DNA from: a virus
Virus record (IMG/VR): IMGVR_UViG_3300026183_000005
Location: 1 to 57,166 of that record
DNA length: 57,166 nucleotides
Strand: one strand, 5' to 3'
Shown piece by piece: positions 11,391-18,846 of the stretch (position 1 is the stretch's first letter; every line of letters begins with the position of its first letter). The notes beneath the pieces are model-generated. The model worked only from the letters and a program-made list of their open reading frames with translations. It did no database searches and was not told where the DNA came from. The translations under genes were made by a program, and so were the position numbers.

Positions 11391-11803
11391 TGAGCCACAA
11401 CAAAAGAGCAGGGACACTTTACGAGGTTATGTTTACGCAGGAGGCGTTATCAAGAGGCCTGGATGTCTGCCAAACAGAAGGAGATTACCTTCCTTACGAC
11501 TGCATAGTGGATAACGGAAATAAACTATGGAGAATCCAGGTAAAAGGCACTGCCCGCAAAAACTCACCAAAGGGATACAATATCACCACAGCGATGGGTG
11601 CAAAAACATCTCGAAAGAATCACTACAAAGAAGACGCCTATGATATACTTGCTGCCCTAGTAATTGGGGACATGGACAAGTATTGGTACATTATTCCGAA
11701 GCAGGCAATCGGAAGAAATCTTACAATAAAACTATTCCCAAACCCTAGTAGTCAAGCCAAGTTTGAGAAATATAGGCACGGGTGGGATTTATTAATTTGC
11801 TAG
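11390..11803 (+). CDS. PD-(D/E)XK-like nuclease-fold protein
   Basis: A 137-residue protein overlapping the giant gene by one base (TAATG). The pattern E-x-V-x3-A-x3-G, then LPYDCIVD, then WRIQVKGT fits the core of small PD-(D/E)XK proteins, with D near residue 38 and Q-V-K near residues 51-53; Q replaces the usual acid. Such proteins occur as phage and intron-associated endonucleases. It may cut or bind DNA, but the Q substitution leaves catalysis uncertain. It sits between the virion gene and the small basic proteins. Confidence 0.5.
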   Translation: MSHNKRAGTLYEVMFTQEALSRGLDVCQTEGDYLPYDCIVDNGNKLWRIQVKGTARKNSPKGYNITTAMGAKTSRKNHYKEDAYDILAALVIGDMDKYWYIIPKQAIGRNLTIKLFPNPSSQAKFEKYRHGWDLLIC

Positions 11804-11805
11804 TT

Positions 11806-11827
11806 GTTACTAGAGAAAATAAATTAC
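11806..11827 (+). promoter_or_regulatory. Degenerate copy of the GTTACTA 22-bp element
   Basis: GTTACTA is followed after 8 bp by a decayed right arm ending in TTAC. It lies right after the nuclease-like stop codon and 3 bp before the next start. It is the weakest member of the family described at 51119 and 30386. Confidence 0.35.
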
Positions 11828-11830
11828 TAT

Positions 11831-11950
11831 ATGCATATTCACATACTCAAAACCGAAGAATTTAATTTCACTGTAATATCAACTTCAGAGTATGTGGATT
11901 GGGAGGAAATTATAGACAATTTCATAGAGGGAGTATTAGTCCATGGGTAA
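11831..11950 (+). CDS. Small acidic protein, 39 aa
   Basis: A 39-codon frame starting ATG CAT ATT CAC and ending TAA inside the start of the next gene (8-base overlap). It is acidic, with a WEEIIDNFIEG helix near the C terminus. Tight packing with both neighbours and a GAGGG ribosome-binding-like run for the next gene inside its 3' end support it as a real coupled gene. The function is unknown. Confidence 0.5.
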   Translation: MHIHILKTEEFNFTVISTSEYVDWEEIIDNFIEGVLVHG

Positions 11951-12191
11951 GAAGGGTGTATACAGTAAAAGCGCAAAACCTCGCAGTAAATATCAGCGCA
12001 AATACAATTCTACATCAGAGCAGAACGAGCGCAGGTCGTCTAGGAATAAGGCTAGAAGAAAACTCAAGTGTGGTCCTGGTAAAGATGTGCACCACAAGGA
12101 TGGCAACCCAATGAATAATAGTCGCAAGAATTTATCATGCGTAAGCAAAAAAAGTAACCGCAGTAAGAATAAGAAAAATGGACGAAAGTAA
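11943..12191 (+). CDS. Small HNH-like basic protein
   Basis: An 82-residue, strongly basic protein. The segment DVHHKDGNPMNN followed by NLSCVSKKSNR matches the core of small phage HNH proteins (HH pair, D-x-NP-x-NN, NL, NR). The zinc-binding Cys pairs of classical HNH enzymes are missing. It may nick DNA or simply bind it. It opens a run of tiny Lys-rich genes that ends at 13081. Confidence 0.55.
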   Translation: MGKKGVYSKSAKPRSKYQRKYNSTSEQNERRSSRNKARRKLKCGPGKDVHHKDGNPMNNSRKNLSCVSKKSNRSKNKKNGRK

Positions 12192-12258
12192 TGAAGGCGA
12201 AGAGGTAGACGGAAACCTCGAATACGACATAATACCGGACTTTGACAGAAATGCCTAA
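12178..12258 (+). CDS. Small acidic protein, 26 aa
   Basis: A 26-codon frame overlapping the HNH-like gene by 14 bases and the next gene by 8 bases. The peptide is acidic (MDESNEGEEVDG start), in contrast to its very basic neighbours. Support is only its position as a bridge between two coupled genes; it could be a translational coupler. Confidence 0.35.
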   Translation: MDESNEGEEVDGNLEYDIIPDFDRNA

Positions 12259-12589
12259 GGACGCTTGTTATAAAAAAGTAAAAGCACAGTATAAGGTTTT
12301 TCCTTCTGCTCGTGCTAGTCAGGCTATTGCAAAGTGCAGGAAGAAAAAAGGCACTGTCAAGAAGTCTGCCAAGGGCGCAGCAATCAAACGCTGGGGTAAA
12401 GAAAAGTGGACTGACCAACATGGTCGTGCATGTGGTAGTAAAAAGTCAAAAGGTACGGTCAAGTGTCGACCAAAGAAAAGAGTTTCTAAATCAACACCTA
12501 AAACTTGGAAACAAGTGGGCAAACGAAAGCGTTCCCTTGTAGCAGAAAAAAAACGAGTAGGCATGGGGCGCAGGACAAAAAAGGCATAA
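12251..12589 (+). CDS. Lys-rich phage protein with PSARASQAIAKCRK repeat-like motif
   Basis: A 112-residue, very basic protein. I chose ATG 12251 (MPKDACYKKVK) over an in-frame alternative start three codons upstream. The N-terminal KVKAQYKVFPSARASQA and AKCRK blocks, followed by WGKEKWTDQHGRACG, are a combination I recall from small aquatic-phage proteins of unknown function. With about one third Lys/Arg it probably binds nucleic acid; a packaged or DNA-condensing role is inference. Confidence 0.6.
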   Translation: MPKDACYKKVKAQYKVFPSARASQAIAKCRKKKGTVKKSAKGAAIKRWGKEKWTDQHGRACGSKKSKGTVKCRPKKRVSKSTPKTWKQVGKRKRSLVAEKKRVGMGRRTKKA

Positions 12590-12591
12590 TC

Positions 12592-12720
12592 ATGGCATAT
12601 GGTAAAAAAAGTAAAGCAAAGAGTAGTAACGCGGGCAAAAAGCCTTTTAAACCATGCAGGGGGTGTCCATCTCCCGCAGCTTGTAAAAAAGCTAAGAAAT
12701 GTAAAGGGAAGAAGAAATGA
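12592..12720 (+). CDS. Tiny Lys/Cys-rich protein, 42 aa
   Basis: Starts MAYGKKSK and ends in a KGKKK tail. It carries CRGC, then C further on, in a Lys/Pro/Ala background, so it could bind one zinc or form disulfides. Its stop overlaps the next start (ATGA). No family recognised. Confidence 0.5.
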   Translation: MAYGKKSKAKSSNAGKKPFKPCRGCPSPAACKKAKKCKGKKK

Positions 12721-12830
12721 AGAAAGGAGGAGCATGCTGTATGCATTGTGCAGGTAAAAAGAAAAAGAGTACCAAGAAAAGAGCGGTGAAGAGAAAACCG
12801 GTTAAAAAATCTACAAAGAGGAAATACTGA
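12717..12830 (+). CDS. Tiny Lys/Cys-rich protein, 37 aa
   Basis: The N-terminal half holds C-C-x2-C-type spacing (GGACCMHCAG); the rest is almost only Lys, Arg, Ser and Thr. It is coupled to both neighbours (ATGA overlap before, one-base TGATG overlap after). It resembles its two neighbours in composition rather than in alignable sequence. The function is unknown; nucleic-acid binding is likely from charge. Confidence 0.5.
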   Translation: MKKGGACCMHCAGKKKKSTKKRAVKRKPVKKSTKRKY

Positions 12831-13081
12831 TGCCAGCTAGAAAGAAAGCGTGTAAGCCCACGAAGGGTAAAAGGTTTGCTAAACGAGTAAATGGCAAGTG
12901 CCGAAGCTTTGGACAGAAAGGTAAGGCAAAAAGTGGCGGGGACAGGATTCGTCCTGGCACCAAGAAAGGTGATGCGTATTGTGCAAGAAGTGCGGGGATT
13001 AAAAAATGCAAGAAGCCACCCTGCGCCAATGCTCTATCCCGCAAGAAGTGGAAGTGTCGTGGTAAGAAGTCCATGCGATGA
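12830..13081 (+). CDS. Basic Cys-rich small protein, 83 aa
   Basis: MPARKKACKP start, a NGKCRSFGQKGKAKSGGDRI block, DAYCARSAGIKKC and a C-terminal ANALSRKKWKCRGK block. The last block is typical of small phage proteins that look like zinc-ribbon or DNA-binding peptides. Five Cys residues are spread along the chain. It is the last of the Lys/Cys-rich run and overlaps the following membrane protein gene (ATGA). Confidence 0.55.
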   Translation: MPARKKACKPTKGKRFAKRVNGKCRSFGQKGKAKSGGDRIRPGTKKGDAYCARSAGIKKCKKPPCANALSRKKWKCRGKKSMR

Positions 13082-13407
13082 CTGACTTGAATGAGCATGC
13101 AACGGCCAAAGTCCAACTCGCTTTCGCTGCGAAAGTAATTGGTTTAGTTGGTACCTTGGTATGGGGGTATAGTGCGATTGTAAATCGGTTGAATACAATA
13201 GAAAACGACATCATAAGGATGTACCATGAACTAGAACTCAATTCGGAATTTCGCATAAAATGGCCTCGTGGCGAGATTGGTGCATTGCCTGCAGACGCGA
13301 CTCAAGACATGAATATTGAGCACCTTAAGAGTCGGGTTAATAAACTAGACGAGCATGTTGATAAACTTAGGCATGGCACAAATGGCACAAATGGAGTTCA
13401 GCATTAA
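13078..13407 (+). CDS. Single-TM coiled-coil phage protein
   Basis: A 109-residue protein. A hydrophobic helix (residues about 14-34, AFAAKVIGLVGTLVWGYSA) is followed by a coiled coil and the segment ELNSEFRIKWPRGEIGALPAD, which I recall from small podovirus proteins in lysis or tail modules. A second helical stretch closes the chain. It may be a holin/spanin-like membrane protein or a virion protein; the context, after the virion genes and before recombinase 1, allows either. Confidence 0.5.
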   Translation: MTDLNEHATAKVQLAFAAKVIGLVGTLVWGYSAIVNRLNTIENDIIRMYHELELNSEFRIKWPRGEIGALPADATQDMNIEHLKSRVNKLDEHVDKLRHGTNGTNGVQH

Positions 13408-13918
13408 GGTGTCGCCTGAGGGCTTAAACAACAATCGCGTGATAGTTGCATATGATGCAGATGATGCTTTTGCCGGTAGGTATATTAAAGATAAGTACCC
13501 ATCCGATGTTCATAAATTTTATTTAAAAAATTATGAGAATTATGACCGAGTATTTCTTGGGGTGGACGGAATGAAAGGTGTGAGAAAGTTGTACTTGGAG
13601 GCAGATGCGCATGGCATGATAGCAATGGAGTCCAAGGGCGATAAGCGTAGTTACAAAAAATACACGGAGGAGAAATTGCCTATTCACACTTACCATTGCT
13701 ACGAGACAGATTCACAATTTAAAAAAAATGACAAGAAGCATATCTGCTTTGGAGTATTCCGCCCAATGAAAGCATATGCTGGTGTTCTGCTTGGTCTATG
13801 CAAGCAGTATGCCGATGACCTTTATACAGATTTTGAGGAATGGATATCCCTAGAGAAGCGGAAGCTTACATGGATAGGGGTATCTGAAAATTCATTTACC
13901 GTGTATTACACAACATGA
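13373..13918 (+). CDS. Unknown protein, about 181 aa
   Basis: Not recognised. Three in-frame ATGs (13373, 13382, 13391) sit in a short direct repeat of GGCACAAAT, so the start is uncertain; all overlap the previous gene. The chain is mixed alpha/beta with DADDAFAGRYIKDKY, a long middle rich in Lys and Tyr, and a conserved-looking HICFGVFRPMKAYAG block near residue 125. Soluble, no membrane segment. Confidence 0.5.
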   Translation: MAQMAQMEFSIKVSPEGLNNNRVIVAYDADDAFAGRYIKDKYPSDVHKFYLKNYENYDRVFLGVDGMKGVRKLYLEADAHGMIAMESKGDKRSYKKYTEEKLPIHTYHCYETDSQFKKNDKKHICFGVFRPMKAYAGVLLGLCKQYADDLYTDFEEWISLEKRKLTWIGVSENSFTVYYTT

Positions 13919-14115
13919 CAGAAGAAGAAAAAGGGGACGGGGAAAAGTTTGCCGAAGAGATTGTTTCAGTCTGCTTAAGGTGGTGGGAGGAGTCAGACCT
14001 TGACGAGCAGGATATGTGGGCGTTTGGGAAAACTGCGCTAGAAGCATTCTGTAAAGAGCAAGTAGTGTTTGAAGCAGACTTTTCCTTGGAAGAGGATGAA
14101 GAAGACGAGGACTAA
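13915..14115 (+). CDS. Small acidic protein, 66 aa
   Basis: Very acidic, ending in a run of Glu/Asp (DEEDED). It contains EIVSVCLRWWEES and WAFGKTALEAF helices. It overlaps the preceding stop by four bases. Function unknown; its charge is the opposite of the Lys-rich proteins upstream, so a partner role is possible but unproven. Confidence 0.5.
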   Translation: MTEEEKGDGEKFAEEIVSVCLRWWEESDLDEQDMWAFGKTALEAFCKEQVVFEADFSLEEDEEDED

Positions 14116-14269
14116 GCGTTCGGTCATCCAAGAAGAAAAAGCCCTAAAAAAAATGGTGGCTGAAGGATATGATGATTTTTGGAAACGACGTGGCGTTCCA
14201 TCTCCTCCTGCATCCTATAACTACCAACACCCCCGAAAGAAGTCAAAGCCTGGAGCCCGTATCATATAG
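14096..14269 (+). CDS. Small basic protein, 57 aa
   Basis: Starts at ATG 14096, which has a GAAGAGG ribosome-binding site just upstream, so I prefer it to a longer in-frame start at 14069. The chain is basic with a FWKRRGVPSPPASYNY middle and a KKSKPGARII end. Its 3' end overlaps the opposing recombinase gene by 27 bases. No family recognised. Confidence 0.45.
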   Translation: MKKTRTKRSVIQEEKALKKMVAEGYDDFWKRRGVPSPPASYNYQHPRKKSKPGARII

Positions 14270-15304
14270 TTGTGTGGTGCTTTCATTGGCGTGCCCCACC
14301 ATTACTGCAATATCGCTAAGCTCCTTACCTTCGCGTGCGCATCTAGTAACAAATGAACGCCTGAAAGAATGGAAGCGCTTACCTTCTTCATATGCTTTCG
14401 GATGCTTTCGTTCTAATTCTCTACCGAAGTATACAGCAAGCGTGGCTCGCGAGGATACATTGTCATAGATTTTTTTCCATATAGGAAAGCAATACTTCTT
14501 ATCCTCCGGCTCAATCCTAGCGATAGTATCATGAAGAATCCCTCCGCCTATTAGCTCGTCATCTATTGGAAGTGATACTCTAGCATCTGTTTTCTGTGTA
14601 TGCACAGTCAGATACTTATCATTAAACATATCCCATTCTAAGCTTGCGATATCACCTATGCGTAACCCTGTCCACCAGGCAAAGTCAGCGGCAATGCTCC
14701 AGAAGTATGAGCAGTGCTTACGGATTCTTTCGTAGTCTGACTTAGTGAAAGCTATGGATTTCTTTTTCTCCTTCTGCTTGTGGGACAACAATGATTTATC
14801 CACAGACACCCCATAGGAAGGGTCCTTGAGGATGTAAGCATTGGCAATTGCATAGGTCAGTAAACCTTTGACTGCTGTTAGTTTTTTGCACTTATGATTA
14901 TACGAAGTCTTATCACTTACATTTACAAACTCATAGATATGCTTGGTTGTAATGCTGGATATCTTTGAATTTTGTAGCTTTGAGAATTTAAGGAATGAAT
15001 TAATAACAGTCCCTTCAGTATAGATTGTATGCTTCGAGTGGGACTTCATCTTCCTAAACTCCTCATATTCACCAACCACCTCCTGAATCTTTATATTCTT
15101 CCCTGCAACAATGGCAGTAATTGTGTCACGGGTAAGTGCTTTTATCCTGGCAGCAGCTTCTATCTCTGCCAACTTAGCCTCCTTAGCTAACATCTTGGCT
15201 TCATCTTTGTTCCTTGTTCCAAGTGAACGCTTAATGATTTTACCATTTGCTGTCTTAATCACGGCAGAATAAATGCCGGTTTTCTTATTCTTTTCGTATC
15301 TCAT
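14243..15304 (-). CDS. Tyrosine recombinase (integrase 1)
   Basis: A 353-residue protein. An arm-type DNA-binding beta region (residues 1-30), a SAM-like core-binding domain (about 70-160) and a catalytic domain follow each other. The catalytic set is complete: R215 (TGLRIGD), K238 (TQKTD), H312-x-x-R315 (HSFRRSF), H338 (VGHAN) and Y347 (LYDT). It would cut and rejoin DNA at an att or resolution site. It is the last gene of the minus-strand early block and ends against the plus-strand block. A second, unrelated-looking recombinase lies at 42893; the two may divide integration and dimer resolution, which is inference. Confidence 0.9.
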   Translation of the reverse strand: MRYEKNKKTGIYSAVIKTANGKIIKRSLGTRNKDEAKMLAKEAKLAEIEAAARIKALTRDTITAIVAGKNIKIQEVVGEYEEFRKMKSHSKHTIYTEGTVINSFLKFSKLQNSKISSITTKHIYEFVNVSDKTSYNHKCKKLTAVKGLLTYAIANAYILKDPSYGVSVDKSLLSHKQKEKKKSIAFTKSDYERIRKHCSYFWSIAADFAWWTGLRIGDIASLEWDMFNDKYLTVHTQKTDARVSLPIDDELIGGGILHDTIARIEPEDKKYCFPIWKKIYDNVSSRATLAVYFGRELERKHPKAYEEGKRFHSFRRSFVTRCAREGKELSDIAVMVGHANESTTQLYDTGSRL

Positions 15305-15305
15305 T

Positions 15306-15327
15306 GTTACTTATTGTTATTAGTTAC
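15306..15327 (-). promoter_or_regulatory. 22-bp GTTACT-type element before recombinase 1
   Basis: A 22-bp imperfect palindrome with arms GTTACT and AGTTAC, directly before the recombinase 1 ATG at 15304. It has the same length as the copies at 30386, 33526, 46798, 51119 and 56571. Confidence 0.45.
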
Positions 15328-15333
15328 TTAAAA

Positions 15334-17802
15334 TCAAGCAACCAAAGGGTCAAGCAATCCCTCTCTCATTTTTAGCCAAGTCTCCTCTGTGGCAAACTCA
15401 GCAGGCTCACCCCGGTCATACTCCTTCCATCCATCAATATGCTCGGCAAGAATTTCGGATGTATCAACGGAGATGACATCATTATCAACACGCTCGCCTC
15501 GTAGGCAGATGGTAGCAGCATCTTCCTTGTTGGCTAGCTTGTCGAACATAAGCTCCTCGATGGAATCATTGTGGAGTATGACATATATCTTAACGGGCTT
15601 GGGACTATTGAGTCTCCATACACGACCCTTCGCTTGCGAGAATGTGCCGTACGACCACTCAAGGCTACCAATGATAAGATTGGAGCATTGCTGAAAGCTG
15701 TACGACTGAGCACACTTGATGCCCATAAGCATCACCTGAGTCTTGCCTGCTTTGAATGCTGAAGCTTCTGCCGCATGGTCGGTGACTGTACCATCAATAC
15801 GACTGTATGTGATACCGCAGGACTCCAAGCGTGTGGCAATCTCATTGCTCATATTGATGCGAGCAGAAACATGAACCACCTGCTCACCATTGGACACGCA
15901 CTTGAATATGGTATCCATAATGGTAATAAGCTTGGGATTGCAGTTGGATGACACAACTGGACGATTCTCATCGTCATACTCAACACCCGCAGGGTCAGCA
16001 CATATACCACGAAGGTAAGACAACTGAACACCATAACGGAATCGTGGGTCAGCACATGGAATCTTAGCAACATCAAGGTAGTATGAATAGAGTGCACGTT
16101 GCTCGGCGCCCATAGGGACGCGAACATCAATGACCTCGCATGGTTGCAGGTCAGGGTTGCATTGCTCTTTACTAATGTAGGCAACGGTTGGTCGCAGTAA
16201 CTTGAGAAGAGCAGCAGGCTCAGATATGAGCGGTGACTTGCGTGGGGCAGGTGGGTTGCGACCCGCTTGTCTATTAAGCAACTCTTGTGTAAGGTCACGC
16301 TCGACAGAGGAAAACCTCTGCTTGAATCTGCTAATCTCCTCGCGAGTGAATGGCCAGCGAGGATTACTGCGCTCGCCCTGATACCAATCAGGCACACACA
16401 ACCAACCCATGAGTGAGAAGATATTCCATACCATATTGGGTATCGGTGTGGCAGACAGAGCGAACTTGTACCGTGGCTGTAGTCGAATCAAGTTGTTAGT
16501 AACTTGACTGTTGAGATTGCAGATAAGGTGTGCCTCATCAAGAATAACCATATCCCACACCTCACCGATAATGGTAGACAAGCATGGCTCCATGACACAC
16601 TTGATACCATTACTCACACAACCAATACCCTGTGAGAGGTATTGCGAGAATGAGTTTCTGTCTGTATTAAATCCAGAAGCGGATAACTCCTTAGAGAATC
16701 GCTTGCGGAACTTCTTCTCAATCTTCTCATCATTATTAGTCCAAGCTTCCGGTATCTGCTCGAAAGCACCTGTGCGGAACATGGCATGGTCGTATGTTAC
16801 ATATACGCCATTTGGTAGCTCACCATGATTTGCCTCAAGTATTTCATAGTAGTCACTCTTACTGAACAGCTTGTGGACAGGCATTTCGGGAGCAAACGTC
16901 TTGAACTCCTTAATCCACTGAGCAGGGTCATGGTTTGTCTCAACGCCATGCTCATCCTTGACTGTGCCCTTGGGGGCAACAACCAGTGTCTTGCCTGCAT
17001 TCTTTGCGGTAATCAAAGATATAGCGATGAGGGTCTTACCGCACCCGGTATCAGCAGAGACAAGAGCAGAGTCAACGCAACCAACTGAGGAAATGTAGTC
17101 GAGTTGCCCAGGATAGAAGTTGAAGTCATTAACGAACTCGTGCATCTCAAGCCGAGAGCGAATGTCATCAAACTTCTCGCGATACTTAGTACGAACATTG
17201 GGAATGGCAGGCTTGTCAAAGAACTCCCACACTTGCTCGCCCTTGATTTGCCTGTCGCCCACCGCATGGTCGCGAAACATAATCATGCGTCCTGCATCAT
17301 CAGTGAAGCGGAACGCATCATCCTTGCCGACAAGCATCATCTCATGAGTCATGGCATACGATGACCGAGTCTCCTCATTGAAGTGCATCTTCTTGCGACG
17401 AAACGGTACATTGTACTTTGGCGCAGACCTGCTGAACGCGTATGTCCTGCCTTCAGTGATGAACATGTGAGGGCCATTGACCGACTTGCGAGCAGTCAGT
17501 TCTTTGACTTCATCAATGTATGCAATCAACTCATAATCAGTTGGCTGCATGAGGGGTGGAGCAATAGTCTTGGACTCATTGAGTGCCTTGAGAATTACCC
17601 TGCGTGCCTCCGGCTGAATCAATACACGATTGTTATTAACAAGCTGTATCAATCTATCTCTGTCATCAACACTCGTAGTGAGTGCCATCGGTGTGCTACC
17701 GCGAACTAGGTCAAGAGCAAGCTCAACCTTGTCGCCTAGCCACCCTGAGGTATCAACCCCTAGCGTACCGCTGGAGTTGACCCATAGGTCATATGCGTGC
17801 AT
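15334..17802 (-). CDS. SNF2-type DEAH-box helicase/ATPase
   Basis: 822 residues. The ATPase motifs are DTGCGKT (251-257), ILDEAH (420-425) and LSATPIPN (449-456). A C-terminal helicase lobe has HVSARINMSNEIA, YSRIDG, a CAQSYSFQQ block and a SQAKGRVWR motif VI. This order is that of SNF2/RapA-like superfamily 2 DNA translocases, which move on double-stranded DNA and displace bound proteins. The N-terminal 240 residues are not recognised. The gene follows the PRTRC E1 gene and a 66-residue gene with one-base and seven-base overlaps, so it is probably co-expressed with the ubiquitin-like cassette. Confidence 0.85.
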   Translation of the reverse strand: MHAYDLWVNSSGTLGVDTSGWLGDKVELALDLVRGSTPMALTTSVDDRDRLIQLVNNNRVLIQPEARRVILKALNESKTIAPPLMQPTDYELIAYIDEVKELTARKSVNGPHMFITEGRTYAFSRSAPKYNVPFRRKKMHFNEETRSSYAMTHEMMLVGKDDAFRFTDDAGRMIMFRDHAVGDRQIKGEQVWEFFDKPAIPNVRTKYREKFDDIRSRLEMHEFVNDFNFYPGQLDYISSVGCVDSALVSADTGCGKTLIAISLITAKNAGKTLVVAPKGTVKDEHGVETNHDPAQWIKEFKTFAPEMPVHKLFSKSDYYEILEANHGELPNGVYVTYDHAMFRTGAFEQIPEAWTNNDEKIEKKFRKRFSKELSASGFNTDRNSFSQYLSQGIGCVSNGIKCVMEPCLSTIIGEVWDMVILDEAHLICNLNSQVTNNLIRLQPRYKFALSATPIPNMVWNIFSLMGWLCVPDWYQGERSNPRWPFTREEISRFKQRFSSVERDLTQELLNRQAGRNPPAPRKSPLISEPAALLKLLRPTVAYISKEQCNPDLQPCEVIDVRVPMGAEQRALYSYYLDVAKIPCADPRFRYGVQLSYLRGICADPAGVEYDDENRPVVSSNCNPKLITIMDTIFKCVSNGEQVVHVSARINMSNEIATRLESCGITYSRIDGTVTDHAAEASAFKAGKTQVMLMGIKCAQSYSFQQCSNLIIGSLEWSYGTFSQAKGRVWRLNSPKPVKIYVILHNDSIEELMFDKLANKEDAATICLRGERVDNDVISVDTSEILAEHIDGWKEYDRGEPAEFATEETWLKMREGLLDPLVA

Positions 17803-18002
17803 TAATCTTTAGTAACAAATGGGATAACTTGTAGGTTTGTCCCCATGGTTCTTGTTACGCTCTTTACTTCTTTGTACTCTTCATGGAGAAAGTCTCTGAC
17901 CTTCTCCGCATCTTCTTTACTCTCGAATATTGCAGTAGTTCCGTCTTCTTCGTATTCGACAAAACTATACTCATCGAGGACAACATATCTTGTTGTTAGC
18001 AT
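17802..18002 (-). CDS. Small unknown protein between PRTRC ThiF and the helicase, 66 aa
   Basis: Begins MLTTRYVVLDEYSF and ends FVTKD. Predicted beta-alpha-beta: YVVLDEYSFVEYE, then a helix EDAEKVRDFLHEEY, then a strand. Its stop overlaps the helicase ATG by one base (TAATG read on the minus strand), and its start overlaps the ThiF stop. A small beta-rich partner of the cassette is possible, but no family is recognised and it lacks a terminal glycine. Confidence 0.5.
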   Translation of the reverse strand: MLTTRYVVLDEYSFVEYEEDGTTAIFESKEDAEKVRDFLHEEYKEVKSVTRTMGTNLQVIPFVTKD

Positions 18003-18664
18003 TTTATTGGGTTTGTAATACCACTTTCCAAATTGAGGAACACGCCTCTAATGTCAAGTGATGTTCGTCTGAACAATGTCCAAACAAAGTGTAGTGCATG
18101 GTTTGCAATCATGGAATTTATGAACAGGTCTTGACGATAATACTGGTCGATGCAGTTGGGTTCCTGAGGCTCATCGCCCTCGGTTAGTTCCTTGTCATAC
18201 GGGAATGGTAGGTCACCCTTACTTTGCCCAAGGATAACTTGACCGGAAGCCCGTGAGTTACCGCAATCAATTATGTATGCATTGTCATTGTACTTAGCTT
18301 CACTGATTTCTTTGCGAGATGCTTTTGTGTCTACACAAGCAATACAGATGTGAGCTTTGGTATAGTTAGGTGCCTTACGCTTAACTGCTCGCCAATTCTG
18401 TCGATAGTAAAGGTTTACGCGCTCAATTAATACAGAGGATTTGTACTCGCCAACATCTGCTTCGTAGAATGCTTGCCTACCCACATTAGCATGGGTGACA
18501 ATATCAGGGTCGTATGCGGTGACATGTATGCCAGGATGATTGAGTTCGCTAAGTGCTTTTGCAATCCTAGCTAAACCATTAATCACATGGCTACCTGTAC
18601 CGCCACATCCGTAAACATCAATAAGTATTTTGTCTTCGGATAGATTTTCAATTTTATGTGACAT
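17996..18664 (-). CDS. PRTRC system ThiF-family protein (E1-like activating enzyme)
   Basis: 222 residues. The E1/ThiF nucleotide fold is clear: GCGGTG loop at 19-24, acidic strand end AYDPD (50-54), NVGRQ with R63, K75, and CVDTKASR (110-117). IDCGNSRASGQVILGQ (132-147) and EPNCIDQYYRQDLFINS (168-184) match my recollection of the PRTRC ThiF subfamily; C171 is the candidate thioester cysteine. E1-like enzymes adenylate the C-terminal glycine of a ubiquitin-like protein and take it onto a cysteine. Here the likely client is the product of 20333-20566. The gene stands 180 bp after PRTRC-B, and the gap holds a structured RNA. Subfamily from recalled sequence patterns, not a search. Confidence 0.85.
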   Translation of the reverse strand: MSHKIENLSEDKILIDVYGCGGTGSHVINGLARIAKALSELNHPGIHVTAYDPDIVTHANVGRQAFYEADVGEYKSSVLIERVNLYYRQNWRAVKRKAPNYTKAHICIACVDTKASRKEISEAKYNDNAYIIDCGNSRASGQVILGQSKGDLPFPYDKELTEGDEPQEPNCIDQYYRQDLFINSMIANHALHFVWTLFRRTSLDIRGVFLNLESGITNPIKC

Positions 18665-18677
18665 TTTAAAAATAGAT

Positions 18678-18788
18678 GGTGATGGGGCAGGTTACTGGTC
18701 ATCATGCAGATTTGCTGCCTGCACTCTCATTGTCCCTTCATATCCTTCATTAACTAAGGAAAAAGACATGCCTATGGACCCCATCACC
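18678..18788 (-). ncRNA. Multi-branch RNA structure in the leader of the ThiF gene
   Basis: A perfect 10-bp inverted repeat (GGTGATGGGG at 18678-18687, CCCCATCACC at 18779-18788) encloses 91 nt. Inside, on the minus strand, are two further hairpins, TCCTT/AAGGA and TGCAG/CTGCA, and a possible GTCC/GGAC helix, giving a multi-helix junction. The closing strand is followed by a short T-rich run and then the ThiF ATG. It could be an attenuator, riboswitch-like leader or processing site. A 30-codon frame inside (18692-18784) has little support as a gene. Confidence 0.5.
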
Positions 18789-18846
18789 TGATTATGAATA
18801 TAATTACACTAATCGAATATACATATGTCTATGTTACACGAAATAA

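Noticed and set aside
14798-14806. A perfect DnaA box (TTATCCACA) inside recombinase 1
   Set aside because: A single 9-mer is expected about once by chance in this length on two strands and no cluster is seen.
18692-18784. A 30-codon frame between PRTRC-B and ThiF
   Set aside because: It lies completely inside the RNA structure, has no family likeness and only a weak ribosome-binding site.
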